Assembly (NCBI RefSeq): GCF_008180865.1
Contig: NZ_VTEX01000001.1
Location: 1,203,809 to 1,267,808 of the forward strand
Direction of reading: 5' to 3'
Length of the DNA stretch: 64,000 bases
Source: Rossellomorea aquimaris
GTDB lineage: Bacteria > Bacillota > Bacilli > Bacillales > Bacillaceae_B
Part shown: positions 17,670 to 28,000 of the stretch, one piece after another
Layout: every line of letters starts with the position of its first letter
Position numbering within the stretch: the stretch's first letter is position 1
Made by a program: the position numbers and the translations under genes
Notes under the pieces: generated by a model
Database searches by the model: none
What the model was told of the DNA's origin: nothing
The model's input: only the letters and a program-made list of their open reading frames with translations

Positions 17670-18548
17670 CTACTCTTCTCCGATAAGAAGATTCTGCACC
17701 TGCTCTTCCGTCATCCCTATTCCAACTAATTGTTGCTGTAACTTTTCATGATAAGACTTGCTTACATGTGGCCTGCTGCCACGTAGAATCTCTTTTGCAT
17801 AATGATTTGGGGGACAGGTTTCCTGACACTTATCTTTCACAATAAAGGTTAATACGTCCTTGTAAAGCTTCCCACCAATCTGTATGTCGATGAAAGCTGC
17901 TCTATACCATCCAGGTGCTACCCCTTCTCTAGTGAACAAGTATTCCACTGCTTGTTGAGGGAGCTCATATACTACCCCTTCCATCGTCCCTTCATCCTCA
18001 ATGATGTCTCCCCGGCCACCATCATGTACTTTAAAGAGATACTTCATAGAATATCCTTCTAGAACCCCTGCACCAAGACAGTTTTTAAAATGGTGATCTA
18101 CTTGCGCTATTTTAAAACGCTCATCATCCATGCAAGAACCATACGCAAAATAAAGGATCCTATCAGGCTTTTCATTTAGAAACTGGTGTACTTTCCAATC
18201 TCCTGAATGAATTTCTTCCTGGAACAATTCTTCGTTTTCAGAATAATAAACAAAAGCTTCCTGCGGTCCATTATCCGTTTGGACAAGTTTAAGCTTTCGC
18301 ATATAAAGGTTTTCTTCACGTTCTTCGATGAAATCCTCCAATTCATCTAACGGTGATAATATACTGGGGTCGATTTTATATAATTCGCCATAGGTGGTCC
18401 CGTTGCCTTCTTTTAGTGCAGGATATCCTCTTTTAGTATCGTAAAGTACCCCTTCCACCCAAGCTTGTTCCCTAATCAATATGGCTTCCTTTAATAAAAA
18501 ATGATTGCTTTCGTGTTTTCTTAACGTCCCATAAACAAAAACGTACAC
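17670..18548 (-). CDS. ykqA: Gamma-glutamylcyclotransferase-like protein, two domains (YkqA type)
   Basis: 292 residues with two tandem AIG2/GGCT domains. The first opens with MYVFVYGTLRKHESNHFLL (YGTLR substrate loop) and the second with ILYFAYGSCMDDERF. Enzymes of this fold release 5-oxoproline from gamma-glutamyl amines. The two-domain architecture matches YkqA of B. subtilis. An orphan pxpA gene further on could use 5-oxoproline, but that link is speculative. Confidence 0.85.
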   Translation of the reverse strand: MYVFVYGTLRKHESNHFLLKEAILIREQAWVEGVLYDTKRGYPALKEGNGTTYGELYKIDPSILSPLDELEDFIEEREENLYMRKLKLVQTDNGPQEAFVYYSENEELFQEEIHSGDWKVHQFLNEKPDRILYFAYGSCMDDERFKIAQVDHHFKNCLGAGVLEGYSMKYLFKVHDGGRGDIIEDEGTMEGVVYELPQQAVEYLFTREGVAPGWYRAAFIDIQIGGKLYKDVLTFIVKDKCQETCPPNHYAKEILRGSRPHVSKSYHEKLQQQLVGIGMTEEQVQNLLIGEE

Positions 18549-18677
18549 AGATGACCCTCCAATTGTTTACATAATTATATTATTGTTAATATATTAATGA
18601 GTCTTTTCTTTATTTTAGCAAATAGTCTCTGAAATTTCAGTTATCTAATACTCTACTATACTTTTTATTTCCGCATG

Positions 18678-18713
18678 AAAAGGACATTCCCTGTGAATTG
18701 GGAATGTCCTTTT
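18678..18713 (-). terminator. Terminator of the acyl-CoA synthetase gene
   Basis: AAAAGGACATTCCC (18678-18691) and GGGAATGTCCTTTT (18700-18713) form a perfect 14-bp stem with a short loop, lying 20 bp past the stop of the gene at 18735. Confidence 0.88.
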
Positions 18714-18734
18714 CGAGGAAGCGTTTTCAATTTG

Positions 18735-20381
18735 TTAATTACTTTTAGGCAGGGCTGCTTCTTTCGCCTGCTCTCTTAAACGAAACTTTTGAATTTTCCC
18801 TGAAGCTGTCATTGGGTACGAATCAGTAAACTCGATGTACCTTGGAATTTTATGACGGGATATCTTCCCTGTACAATATTCTCTGATCTCTTCTGCTGTT
18901 GCAGTGAGGCCATCCTTCATAATAATCCAGGCCATAACTTCTTCACCATAGACTTCATCAGGAATTCCAATGACTTGAACATCTAATACCTTTGGATGGG
19001 AATAAAGAAATTCTTCAATTTCTCTCGGATAAATATTCTCACCGCCTCGAATGATCATGTCTTTTAATCTTCCTGTAATTCTACAATAGCCGTGTTCATC
19101 CATGACCGCTAAGTCACCAGTATGCAGCCAACCTTCCTGATCTATGGCTAACCTTGTAGCCTCTTCATTCTTATAGTACCCTTTCATGACGTGATACCCA
19201 CGCGTACATAACTCCCCCTGGACACCATGGGGAACTTCCCTGCTCGATCCAGGCTCCACAATTTTCACCTCTACATTTGGCAAGGCTTTTCCAACCGTTT
19301 CCACCTTTAATTCAATCGGGTCATGGGTACGCGTCTGCGTAATAACAGGGGAAGATTCGGTCTGCCCATAGGCGATGGTTATCTCATCTGCCCCCATTTT
19401 GTCCATGACGCCCTTCATTACTTCGATCGGACAGTTACTTCCGGCCATAATTCCAGTACGCAAATGGGAAAGATCGTATTGTTCAAAGTCTGGGAGGTTT
19501 AACTCGGAAATAAACATGGTTGGCACCCCATGAAGGCCTGTACATTTTTCATCCTGTACCGTTTGGAGAACCTGCTTCGGATCGAATTCCTGTAATGGAA
19601 CCATAGTAGCCCCAACAGATACACATGCAAGTGTACCCAATACACATCCGAAGCAATGGAAGAATGGAACTGGAATACATAAACGGTCTTCGTTCGTCAA
19701 TCTCATGCACCCTGCAATATTATAACCATTGTTTACGATATTAGAATGGGTAAGCATGACTCCCTTAGGAAATCCTGTCGTTCCTGAAGTGTATTGCATA
19801 TTGATGGCATCATGGGGGGAAAGGCTTGAAAGTCTTTCATCCAACTCACCTTCCTCAACATCATCCCCTCTTTCCATAATATCCTGCCAGCTATATGTAC
19901 CTGGATATGTCTTCTCCCCTAAGACAATTACATTTTTTAAATAAGGAAGTTTTGAGCTCTCTAATTCTCCGGGCTTAGACGTTTTCAATTCGGGACAAAT
20001 CTCATACAACATGTCTATATAGGAAGCACCTCTGAACTCTTCCATCAAAATAATCGTTTTACTGTCAGATTGCTTTAATAAATATTCTAATTCAGCAGTA
20101 CGATAATTAGTATTTACGGTTACCAGTACAGCTCCCATTTTCCCTGTCGAAAACTGACTTACTAACCACTCAGGAGTGTTAGAGGCCCATATCGCGATAT
20201 GATCTCCTTTATTGATTCCAAGATTCATAAACCCTTTTGCAGCTTGCCTGCACTGTTGGTTGAATTCATGATAAGACCATCTTAATCCTCTGTCTGCGTA
20301 GACAACCGCTTCAACCTCAGGCTGTATACGAGCTTTTTCTTCGAGTAATTCACCTACAGTTGCTTGTATTATCTCCGACAA
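18735..20381 (-). CDS. AMP-binding protein, fatty-acyl-CoA synthetase (YngI-like)
   Basis: 548 residues of the ANL adenylate-forming superfamily. The ATP motif is MQYTSGTTGFPKGVM, followed by AYGQTESSP, GWLHTGDLA and the hinge region RITGRLKDMIIRGGENIYP. The catalytic lysine region is TASGKIQKFRLRE near the C-terminus. It activates a carboxylic acid, probably a medium or long fatty acid, to its CoA ester. It is monocistronic, with a strong terminator. Acid specificity is inferred from overall similarity to fatty-acid ligases. Confidence 0.9.
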   Translation of the reverse strand: MSEIIQATVGELLEEKARIQPEVEAVVYADRGLRWSYHEFNQQCRQAAKGFMNLGINKGDHIAIWASNTPEWLVSQFSTGKMGAVLVTVNTNYRTAELEYLLKQSDSKTIILMEEFRGASYIDMLYEICPELKTSKPGELESSKLPYLKNVIVLGEKTYPGTYSWQDIMERGDDVEEGELDERLSSLSPHDAINMQYTSGTTGFPKGVMLTHSNIVNNGYNIAGCMRLTNEDRLCIPVPFFHCFGCVLGTLACVSVGATMVPLQEFDPKQVLQTVQDEKCTGLHGVPTMFISELNLPDFEQYDLSHLRTGIMAGSNCPIEVMKGVMDKMGADEITIAYGQTESSPVITQTRTHDPIELKVETVGKALPNVEVKIVEPGSSREVPHGVQGELCTRGYHVMKGYYKNEEATRLAIDQEGWLHTGDLAVMDEHGYCRITGRLKDMIIRGGENIYPREIEEFLYSHPKVLDVQVIGIPDEVYGEEVMAWIIMKDGLTATAEEIREYCTGKISRHKIPRYIEFTDSYPMTASGKIQKFRLREQAKEAALPKSN

Positions 20382-20770
20382 ATGAATATCCCCCTTTATC
20401 TGTGTTCATGCTAAGCCTGGAACCTTTCAGTATATGAAGTCAAAGAGGTTAGATTCTCAGTTACTTATGCGTGTAATATTATCACAAAAATTAAAATTTT
20501 CAAACTAATTAATAAGGATTTTTTGTCTTTATTACTATTAGGTGAATAGTTCCAGATAGGAGTTAGATGACAAGTTTCTACATGCTAGCGATGTGACAAA
20601 CTTTTAATATAGACAAAAAGCGTCTTCTCTAAACCTTTTTCTACATAATAACTAAAAATACTACTTAAGACGTAATTTATAAAAAACCCTTTTCAAATCA
20701 GTAATTTCTATGTAGAATATATAGAAAATATAGAAAATTCTATATTTTATACATTCCTGGGAGGTTGGTC
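20382..20770. other. Intergenic region upstream of sda
   Basis: About 390 AT-rich bases between the acyl-CoA synthetase (reverse) and sda (forward). No coding frame has a ribosome binding site. It must hold two divergent promoters. The only clear structure is the palindrome at 20729-20744. Confidence 0.5.
20729..20744. promoter_or_regulatory. Palindrome TATAGAA-AA-TTCTATA upstream of sda
   Basis: Seven-base arms around AA, preceded by a partial copy (ATATAGAAAATATAG). It ends 26 bp before the sda start. It could be an operator or part of the promoter. No classical DnaA box (TTATCCACA) was seen nearby. Confidence 0.35.
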
Positions 20771-20905
20771 ATGAAAATCTTAAGTAATGAACAGTTGGTG
20801 GCAGCTTATCGTGATGCTGAGAAACAAGGGAATGATCAAGACTGGATTTTGCTTCTTAAGAAAGAAATTCGTAACCGAGGATTAAAGCCTTTTAGGAAAT
20901 CTTGA
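20771..20905 (+). CDS. sda: Sporulation checkpoint inhibitor Sda
   Basis: 44 residues from the ATG at 20771, with GGGAGG at 20759-20764. The sequence follows the Sda pattern: LSNEQLVAAYRDA, then a D-W-I..L..EI.NRGL helix. Sda is a two-helix hairpin that blocks the sporulation kinase KinA and delays sporulation when replication or DNA integrity is disturbed. B. subtilis Sda has a similar length (46 residues, from memory). It is monocistronic with its own terminator. Confidence 0.8.
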   Translation: MKILSNEQLVAAYRDAEKQGNDQDWILLLKKEIRNRGLKPFRKS

Positions 20906-20964
20906 CAATGAAAATTAAAAAAGAATACTAGATTATATCTCACCCCCTGAGATGCGATTTTTAC

Positions 20965-20999
20965 GACAGACTCATACTCACTTGAGTCTGTCTCTTTTC
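20965..20999 (+). terminator. Terminator of sda
   Basis: GACAGACTCA (20965-20974) pairs perfectly with TGAGTCTGTC (20983-20992), followed by TCTTTTCATT. Confidence 0.85.
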
Positions 21000-21108
21000 A
21001 TTCTTATTCATTTAAACTGTGCTACTGAATTCAGCTTCATGCTCTCCAATCGATGATTGAGAAAAATCAACAACACATGTTGAAGCGTATTCATTATAGA
21101 ACTATGCC

Positions 21109-21240
21109 TTAACTGTGTTTCTTAATTTTGGATCCATGGTAGTCCTCAATTTGTTTGAATTGCTCATTATCCAATAAACCTATTTTATGAAATAGATACG
21201 AATATTGAATCACTTTTTTCGAATTAAAATTCTTCATCAT
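21109..21240 (-). CDS. Small protein of unknown function (43 residues)
   Basis: Start at the ATG at 21240, with AGGAGGGAGACGTA immediately before it, an excellent ribosome binding site. The protein is basic and soluble. Its pattern YSYLFHKIGLLDNEQFKQIEDY resembles a short helix-turn-helix of the type L..G.L...EF seen in SHOCT-like segments, but I cannot name it. It is divergent from odhB's terminator region and convergent with sda. Confidence 0.55.
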   Translation of the reverse strand: MMKNFNSKKVIQYSYLFHKIGLLDNEQFKQIEDYHGSKIKKHS

Positions 21241-21330
21241 TACGTCTCCCTCCTATTCATGTCCGAGAGTTTCCTTTAGCAAACTTTATTTTAGTTATCC
21301 ATATTTTATTCTCTTAGTAAAAAAACGTGA

Positions 21331-21374
21331 AAAAAAGCTGATCCACAATCCACTAATGGATGTATGAATCAGCC
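21331..21374 (-). terminator. Terminator of odhAB
   Basis: GCTGAT (21337-21342) pairs with ATCAGC (21368-21373), extended inward imperfectly (AATCCA with TGGATG). On the reverse strand TTTTTT follows. Confidence 0.7.
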
Positions 21375-21408
21375 AAACATTCATCTATTCTTATTCAATC
21401 AGGACTAC

Positions 21409-22644
21409 TTAGCCTTCTAGTAGTAAGTCTTCTGGATTCTCAAGTAAATCTTTTACCATTGCCAGGAATCCAACTGCTTCTTTCCCATCAATAATTCTAT
21501 GATCATACGATAAAGCAATGTACATCATAGGGCGGTTTTCCATTGTATCTTTATCGATGGCCACTGGACGAAGCTGAATTTTATGCATTCCTAAAATCCC
21601 AACTTGCGGTCCGTTTAAGATTGGAGTCGATAGTAATGAACCGAATACCCCACCATTTGTAATCGTGAATGAACCACCTTGCAGATCCCCAAGAGATAAT
21701 TTATTGTTTCTAGCCTTAGTAGCCAGTTCCATGATTTCCCCTTCGATTTCTGCAAAATTCTTGCGTTCACAATCGCGTACAACAGGTACTACCAGTCCAT
21801 CATCCGTAGATACAGCTACCCCAACGTCATAGAATTTCTTAAGAACAATTTCATCCCCATCGATTTCTGCGTTCACGTATGGGAACTTCTTAAGAGCCGC
21901 TACGACTGCTTTTGTAAAGAAACTCATGAAACCAAGTCTTACATCGTGGTCATCAAAGAATTTATCCTTTTTACGTTTTCTTAGCTCCATTACTTTACTC
22001 ATGTCAATCTCATTAAACGTAGTAAGCATTGCAGCTGTTTGCTGAACCTCTACTAAGCGTTTCGCAATCGTTTGACGACGGCGTGACATCTTCTCACGAA
22101 CTACCGGCTTTCCATCATCTTTTTTCGCAGGTGCCTTCTTTTCTTGAACAGAAGGTTTAGATGGAGCTTCTGCCGGCTTATTGCTATAGGCTTCAATGTC
22201 CTGCTTACGGACACGGCCTAGAGGATCTGTTGGCACATCGGAAAGATCGATACCTTTTTCACGTGCCAACTTACGAGCCGCAGGAGAAGCGATTGGACGA
22301 TTTTTTTTGTCCTCTTTCGCTGGTGCTGCTTCAGTTGCCTCTTCTTTCTTCTCTTCCTGTTTAGGGGCAGGTGCTTCTTCTTTTGTTTCAGAAGTAGCTG
22401 GAGCTTCCCCACCTGCACCAACAATGGCAATAACTTGACCGACTTCAACCGTATCGCCTTCATCAGCTTTAAGTTCTTGAATCGTACCTGCTTCCTCTGA
22501 AATGACTTCAACATTCACTTTATCTGTTTCCAGCTCAACGATGTATTCGCCCTTCTCCACATAATCCCCTGGCTGTTTCAACCATTGTGCGATTGTACCT
22601 TCTGTAATTGATTCTGCTAATTCTGGAACTTTAATTTCTGCCAC
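21409..22644 (-). CDS. odhB: 2-oxoglutarate dehydrogenase E2, dihydrolipoyl succinyltransferase
   Basis: 411 residues. The lipoyl domain (1-77) carries the modified lysine in [13 protein letters not shown] proline-, alanine- and lysine-rich linker (about 80-115) follows, then a peripheral subunit-binding domain ([19 protein letters not shown]). The catalytic core ends with the active-site [15 protein letters not shown]. It transfers succinyl groups to CoA in the TCA cycle and lies 19 bp downstream of odhA, forming one operon. The ATG is preceded by AGGAGGACATCAC. Confidence 0.97.
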   Translation of the reverse strand: MAEIKVPELAESITEGTIAQWLKQPGDYVEKGEYIVELETDKVNVEVISEEAGTIQELKADEGDTVEVGQVIAIVGAGGEAPATSETKEEAPAPKQEEKKEEATEAAPAKEDKKNRPIASPAARKLAREKGIDLSDVPTDPLGRVRKQDIEAYSNKPAEAPSKPSVQEKKAPAKKDDGKPVVREKMSRRRQTIAKRLVEVQQTAAMLTTFNEIDMSKVMELRKRKKDKFFDDHDVRLGFMSFFTKAVVAALKKFPYVNAEIDGDEIVLKKFYDVGVAVSTDDGLVVPVVRDCERKNFAEIEGEIMELATKARNNKLSLGDLQGGSFTITNGGVFGSLLSTPILNGPQVGILGMHKIQLRPVAIDKDTMENRPMMYIALSYDHRIIDGKEAVGFLAMVKDLLENPEDLLLEG

Positions 22645-22663
22645 TGTGATGTCCTCCTCTTTC

Positions 22664-25510
22664 TTATCGAGTTAACGCTTCGTTAATAATTCGTGATTGT
22701 TCTTTTTTGTGTACTGTTGGTTCACCTTCTGATGGACTGGAACGTCTGCGACGACCGACATAATGCACTTCAACACCCTCAGGTGCAATGTCACGGAGTC
22801 TTGATTCTGCAAATGTCCATGCTCCCATATTCTTAGGTTCTTCTTGAATCCATACAATTTCTCTAAGGTTTGTATATCTTTCCAGGATGGCTGATATATC
22901 ACCTTTAGGGAAAGGATAAATTTCTTCTACCCTAAGAATGTGTAACCAATCTTTATCATCGATATTTTGAAGCTTCTCTTCTAAATCTATCGCAATTTTT
23001 CCGCTACATAATACCACCCGTTCAACAGCATCCTGGTTCTCACCAAGACCCTTTTGCTCCAGAACTGAATGGAATTGTCCGTTGGCTAATTCCTCAGCTG
23101 TAACGGCAGCAAATTGATTACGGAGCAAGCTTTTCGGCGTCATGATTACAAGTGGTCTTACTTCTTCTTTTTGTAAAATGGCCGCTTGGCGTCGAAGAAT
23201 ATGGAAGTATTGACCAGCAGTAGAACAGTTGGCAACCGTCCAGTTATATTCTCCACCCAGTTGCAGGAATCGTTCTAAGCGGGCACTTGAATGCTCAGGC
23301 CCTTGACCTTCATATCCATGCGGTAATAACATAACCAGGCCGGTTTTTTGACCCCATTTTGCACGGCCGGCAGAAATAAATTGATCGAACATCACCTGTG
23401 CCATATTGGAGAAATCACCAAATTGAGCTTCCCAAAGAACCAACGTCTCAGGTGCAAATACATTGTACCCATACTCATATCCAACTACAGCTGTTTCAGT
23501 AAGGGGACTATTAAGAACAACAAACGAAGCATGACTGTCCTTAAGATTGTGTAAAGGAATGTATTCTTCACCGGATTTTTCATCATGAAGAACCAGGTGA
23601 CGTTGAGCAAATGTACCACGCTCTGAATCCTGTCCTGTTAATCGAATCGGCGTACCATCCTTCAATATAGAAGCAAACGCTAACGTCTCAGCATGGGCCC
23701 AGTCAATTTTCCCTTTACCTTCAAATACCTGGCTGCGTCGCTTTAAAATGCGCTCCAATTTCTTGAACACATTAAAGCCATCCGGCCATTGAAGCAGTTC
23801 ATTATTTAAACCTTCAAGCTTGTTAAAATCAACACTCGTATTAATTTCCGGTAAGCCATTTGCCACATACTCTGGTGGAGCAAGAATGGTATCGGGATCT
23901 TCGTCTTTAGCAGGTACTTTATCGTAAGCCGCTTTTAATTCTTCTTCGATGTCAGTATCCATTTTCTCTACATCTGCTTCAGTGACGATTTCTTCTGAAA
24001 TTAATTTATCAGCATATAGTTTCTTAACATTTGGATGGTTTTGAATGACTGAGTACATTAATGGATTCGTCACCATCGGTTCATCCATTTCGTTATGACC
24101 AAATCGACGGTAGCCGATCAAATCAATGACAAAGTCTTTTCCAAAGGTTTTACGATATTCATAGGCGATCACCGCTGCAGCAAGACAAGCTTCAGGATCA
24201 TCTGCATTGACATGGACAATCGGAACTTCAAAGCCTTTGGCAGTATCAGATGCATATTTCGTAGAGCGTGAATCACGGCTTTCAGTCGTGAAGCCGATCA
24301 TATTGTTCGCAATCAGGTGAATCGATCCACCCGTGTTATATCCGCGTAATTGACTCATATTTAAAGTTTCAGCTACAACACCTTGTCCAGGGAAGGCAGC
24401 ATCTCCGTGAATCATGATGGCATAGGAAGATTCCGGTGATTGCTCTGGATAACCCTTATCTTCACGAACTTCTTGTGCAGCACGTGTATAACCAGCCACA
24501 ATCGGGCTCACAACCTCTAAGTGACTTGGGTTATTCGCCAGGGTAACACGCGCTCGCGCTGTTGACGACTGTAAAGGTGAGATTTCGCGATCAGCACCTA
24601 AATGGTACTTAACATCACCTGTCCATCCATATGTAATCCCAATTGATCCTTCTGATGGAATCAGATCCTTGCTTGGGGCATGTTGGAATTCAGCAAAAAT
24701 CATTTCATACGGTTTACCAATAACATGGGCCAATACGTTTAAGCGCCCTCGGTGTGCCATACCGATATTGACTGTTTTCGCACCTGATTCAACTGAATAA
24801 CGAACCATTTCGTCCAGTAATGGAACCATAGAATCAAGTCCTTCAATGGAAAAGCGCTTCTGACCGACAAATGTACGGTGAATATATTTTTCAAATCCAT
24901 CCACTTCGGCAAGCCGTTTTAATAACGCAAGTTTCTTTTCCTTAGAAAGAGGAGTGAAATAGGATTCTGATTCAATCTTTTCTCTTAACCAATTCTTTTC
25001 TTCAAGCTCATGAACATGAGCATATTCAAATGCCAGTTTTTTAGTGTAGACCTGTCTTAAATGATTGATTGCCTGCAAGCCATCCTTTATGTGAGAAGGT
25101 GCATTCGGGCATAAGAAATCAACAGGAATCTGCTTTAAATCTTCTTCAGATAAATTAAACTCAGATAGTTCAATCCTTCTTGTGTCTATATTTCGGTCAT
25201 TAAGGGGATTAATATCCGCAGCCAAATGACCATATGTACGAATATTATCTGCTAATTTGACTGCAGCTACCATTTTACTTAACGCGGTCGGTTGTGCCGG
25301 CAACGTGAATGATGTATCCCCATGCTGAGCACTTGCGATTACTTGTACGTCTTCAGTTGTAGGAGGGCCCCATTGTTCGAATAATTCTTTTAATTCAGGA
25401 TCTACGTCTGTTGGATCCTCCAAGAATTGTTCATAAACCTCCATTACATAGCCTAGGTTAGGTCCGTAAAACGATTGCCACGGTTCCCCTTTTGCCGATT
25501 GCTTTTTCAT
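22664..25510 (-). CDS. odhA: 2-oxoglutarate dehydrogenase E1 component
   Basis: 948 residues, the full size of the thiamine-diphosphate E1o subunit. Landmarks are [13 protein letters not shown], the ThDP-binding region [20 protein letters not shown] and [14 protein letters not shown], and the C-terminal [21 protein letters not shown]. It decarboxylates 2-oxoglutarate and passes the succinyl group to OdhB. It is the first gene of odhAB. About 108 bp upstream is a near-consensus cre box, consistent with the carbon catabolite repression known for this operon in B. subtilis. Confidence 0.97.
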   Translation of the reverse strand: MKKQSAKGEPWQSFYGPNLGYVMEVYEQFLEDPTDVDPELKELFEQWGPPTTEDVQVIASAQHGDTSFTLPAQPTALSKMVAAVKLADNIRTYGHLAADINPLNDRNIDTRRIELSEFNLSEEDLKQIPVDFLCPNAPSHIKDGLQAINHLRQVYTKKLAFEYAHVHELEEKNWLREKIESESYFTPLSKEKKLALLKRLAEVDGFEKYIHRTFVGQKRFSIEGLDSMVPLLDEMVRYSVESGAKTVNIGMAHRGRLNVLAHVIGKPYEMIFAEFQHAPSKDLIPSEGSIGITYGWTGDVKYHLGADREISPLQSSTARARVTLANNPSHLEVVSPIVAGYTRAAQEVREDKGYPEQSPESSYAIMIHGDAAFPGQGVVAETLNMSQLRGYNTGGSIHLIANNMIGFTTESRDSRSTKYASDTAKGFEVPIVHVNADDPEACLAAAVIAYEYRKTFGKDFVIDLIGYRRFGHNEMDEPMVTNPLMYSVIQNHPNVKKLYADKLISEEIVTEADVEKMDTDIEEELKAAYDKVPAKDEDPDTILAPPEYVANGLPEINTSVDFNKLEGLNNELLQWPDGFNVFKKLERILKRRSQVFEGKGKIDWAHAETLAFASILKDGTPIRLTGQDSERGTFAQRHLVLHDEKSGEEYIPLHNLKDSHASFVVLNSPLTETAVVGYEYGYNVFAPETLVLWEAQFGDFSNMAQVMFDQFISAGRAKWGQKTGLVMLLPHGYEGQGPEHSSARLERFLQLGGEYNWTVANCSTAGQYFHILRRQAAILQKEEVRPLVIMTPKSLLRNQFAAVTAEELANGQFHSVLEQKGLGENQDAVERVVLCSGKIAIDLEEKLQNIDDKDWLHILRVEEIYPFPKGDISAILERYTNLREIVWIQEEPKNMGAWTFAESRLRDIAPEGVEVHYVGRRRRSSPSEGEPTVHKKEQSRIINEALTR

Positions 25511-26050
25511 TGTGAAAAACCTCCAACTATTTTGCCAGTTAGTATAATTTGGGTATCATGTATTCTTACAATTTCAAAGCCATATTTCATTATGCAAGAA
25601 TAGTAATTTTAAACACATTAAAACGCTTACAAGGACATTTTATCACTGTGCAGTAGTAAGATAAAGTCTTTATGACAAATTTCTCAAAATTTTGTTTTCC
25701 GTATGATGCATATGGATATTACTTATATTCCCATAATAAATTACAAGAAAACCTTTTTGTATATCGACTATTCTGAAATAATATTTTATTAAGCGCTTTC
25801 TCTTTCACCTTCTTGTATCCTTGATGTGAGGGTACTTTTTTCATAAACCATCTTACTACTGTTACTAAAAAAAACCAAATATTTTTTGTTATTTTTCATA
25901 AATTTTTATAGATTATAAGACTTTCAGAATGATAAAGAAACTTTATGTAATTCATTTCTTCCATATTGCAAATGAACTCATCGCCCATACATTGCATACA
26001 ATATAACAATCATGGCAGTTGGTCTATATAGATAAAGTGAGGTGGTTCAC
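25511..26050. other. Intergenic region between odhA and the Hsp20-like gene
   Basis: 540 AT-rich bases between divergent genes. No small gene with a ribosome binding site was seen. It holds the odhA promoter, a cre-like site at 25618-25631, and a second AAGCGCTT core near 25792 with weaker flanks. Confidence 0.5.
25618..25631. promoter_or_regulatory. Candidate cre (CcpA) site upstream of odhAB
   Basis: Reverse strand TGTAAGCGTTTTAA agrees with the cre consensus TGWNANCGNTNWCA except at one conserved position. It lies about 108 bp before odhA. Sequence match only. Confidence 0.4.
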
Positions 26051-26566
26051 ATGTTCCCATGGAGTTTATTTCCTTTCAATAAAGACATGAAAGATCAAAT
26101 GAATCAGATGAATCCGAAAGAAATGGATTCCTATATACAAGGTATGATGAAAAAAATGTTCCCGGGCGGATGGGAAGGTATGATGAATCCGAATGATATG
26201 ATGAGCGGGGCACAATCCTTTATGAACCCGATGGGCAATCAGGGGCAGAAATCTCAGCAGGGGCAGCAGCCTTCTCCTTCTTCAAATTCAATACCTGCAA
26301 ATGTCTTTGAATCATTTGAGGATATTTACATCCGTTTTCAAGTTCCAAGTGAAGAGTCGATGAAGCAATTGAAAATTTTCCACACGTCGAATCAGGCAAT
26401 TATCGAAAACATCCCTGAACAGGGTGAAAGACAGGTCATTACACTCCCTTGTCTAGTGAAAAAAAAAGGCGCAGTGGCTCAATATAAGGACGGCATATTA
26501 GAGCTGAAAATACCTAAAAGCATCGACATGCAATATACAGAAATAGACGTCTCAGATAAATATTGA
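26051..26566 (+). CDS. Hsp20/alpha-crystallin-like protein, possibly spore-associated
   Basis: 171 residues from the ATG at 26051 (GAGGTGG upstream; an in-frame GTG at 26042 overlaps that site). The N-terminal 65 residues are methionine- and glycine-rich (MMKKMFPGGWEGMMNPNDMM), and a Q/S/P-rich linker follows. A beta-rich C-terminal domain (about 85-171) has the small-heat-shock pattern ending ILELKIPKS. Such proteins prevent aggregation or are built into the spore coat. Family assignment is moderate and the spore link is inferred. Confidence 0.6.
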   Translation: MFPWSLFPFNKDMKDQMNQMNPKEMDSYIQGMMKKMFPGGWEGMMNPNDMMSGAQSFMNPMGNQGQKSQQGQQPSPSSNSIPANVFESFEDIYIRFQVPSEESMKQLKIFHTSNQAIIENIPEQGERQVITLPCLVKKKGAVAQYKDGILELKIPKSIDMQYTEIDVSDKY

Positions 26567-26577
26567 GACGTCTTTTC
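26545..26577 (+). terminator. Terminator overlapping the Hsp20-like stop codon
   Basis: AGACGTCTCA (26545-26554) pairs with TGAGACGTCT (26564-26573), followed by TTTCTC. The right arm contains the stop codon, so the stem lies partly inside the gene. Confidence 0.8.
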
Positions 26578-26590
26578 TCGTAGAATATAT

Positions 26591-28000
26591 TTAGTGAGCA
26601 TACTTAAGAGAGATACGAATAATGGTACCTGCGGGTTCGTTTCTTAAGGCTAAGATATCACCGTTGTAGTTTTGGATGAGCTTTGATGCAATGGCTAACC
26701 CCAAACCATATCCGCCTTTTTCACGACTTCTGGCCTTATCCACACGGTAAAACCGGTCAAAAACCTTTGGAAGATCATCTTCTGGAATTCCGATTCCTTC
26801 ATCTTTCACCTCGATCATCACTTCTTCGTCACGATTCACCAGCTTTATTTCAATGTTTGAATGCTTATCAGAATACTTAACGGCATTATCTAACAAGATG
26901 ATCATAATTTGTTCAAGATGCCTTGGCATAATAACCACCATCGCTTCGTAATCCAACTCATCCAAGCACAAAAAAGTGTGTTCTTGATGTAGAAATTTAA
27001 AGTCCCTAATAACCTTATCAACCACTTTTTGTGGATTGGCACGAGCGGTTTGAAGGTCAAATTTCTCACGATCCGCCCTGGAAAGTTCTAGCAATTCACC
27101 TATTAACCTTTTCACTCTTTCAAGTTCTTCCAATGATACCTGTAAAGATTCTTCCAGTATCGACGGATCTTTTTTTCCCCACCTGTTTAACAGAGCGAGG
27201 TGTCCTTCTAATACCTGTATAGGCGTTCTTAATTCATGTGATGCATCTTCAACAAATTGTTGCTGTTGCTGAAACGATTTCTCGATTTCGCTCATCATTT
27301 TATTGAAAATTTGAGATAGGTCACTGATTTCATCATGGGCCTTCACAATCTCCACTCTTTCATGAAATCCTTTTCTTTCGATGGATCTCATTGTTTCAGA
27401 AAGCTTATTTAATGGACGCACAAAGCTTCTAGCCATGAAATAGCCGATAATTGCACTGATCAATAGCGCTAATACCCCCGTGATCGTCATCATCCAAAAC
27501 AGGTTTTTCATGATCTTTTCATATCGGCTCAAAGGCTGAATCATTTCAATATATCCGTTGAATTGACTAGATCTTATCGGAGACCTCCCAATAAGCATTT
27601 GTTTTCCCTCAGATTCAATGAGTGTAACTGCCCTCTCTCTAACGGGTTGAAAAGGAATGTAAAAAGCTGATTCATTTTCGCCTCGTATTTCCAATACTTG
27701 ATCACCCTGACGATCTAAAATACGTATAGTCTGGTCTTTTTCAGCTATTTGCTTCATCAAATCCCTGCTATCAAAGATGTCCTGGAGCTGTATATTTGGC
27801 CCTTTTTGTTTAAAAAACACCGTAATTTCATCCAGAACACGACTAAAGTTATTTTCTTCTTCATCCACCATCCACTTACTGATTGCATGATATTGAAAAA
27901 AACTAAATAAGAAAAAGGCAAGGAATATGGCTGAGCCAGCCGCTAATGCCCACTTCACTTTAAGAGAAGAGGGCTTAAATCGATTCATGAATGTATTCAT
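26591..28000 (-). CDS. Sensor histidine kinase, ArlS-like
   Basis: 469 residues: a membrane segment at about 17-37, an extracytoplasmic sensor loop to about 165, a second membrane segment (about 167-190) and a HAMP linker. The dimerisation domain holds phospho-acceptor His255 in EDASHELRTPIQVLEG. The ATPase domain has N, G1 (DEGIGIPEDD), F and G2 (GYGLGLAI) boxes. It overlaps the response regulator gene by 4 bp. The pair resembles ArlRS of staphylococci or YkoGH of B. subtilis; the signal is unknown. Confidence 0.9.
   Translation of the reverse strand: MNTFMNRFKPSSLKVKWALAAGSAIFLAFFLFSFFQYHAISKWMVDEEENNFSRVLDEITVFFKQKGPNIQLQDIFDSRDLMKQIAEKDQTIRILDRQGDQVLEIRGENESAFYIPFQPVRERAVTLIESEGKQMLIGRSPIRSSQFNGYIEMIQPLSRYEKIMKNLFWMMTITGVLALLISAIIGYFMARSFVRPLNKLSETMRSIERKGFHERVEIVKAHDEISDLSQIFNKMMSEIEKSFQQQQQFVEDASHELRTPIQVLEGHLALLNRWGKKDPSILEESLQVSLEELERVKRLIGELLELSRADREKFDLQTARANPQKVVDKVIRDFKFLHQEHTFLCLDELDYEAMVVIMPRHLEQIMIILLDNAVKYSDKHSNIEIKLVNRDEEVMIEVKDEGIGIPEDDLPKVFDRFYRVDKARSREKGGYGLGLAIASKLIQNYNGDILALRNEPAGTIIRISLKYAH

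Noticed and set aside
18718..18731. AGGAAGCGTTTTCA resembling a cre box
   Set aside because: It lies at the 3' end of a gene and its terminator, with no promoter next to it, so CcpA control is not supported.
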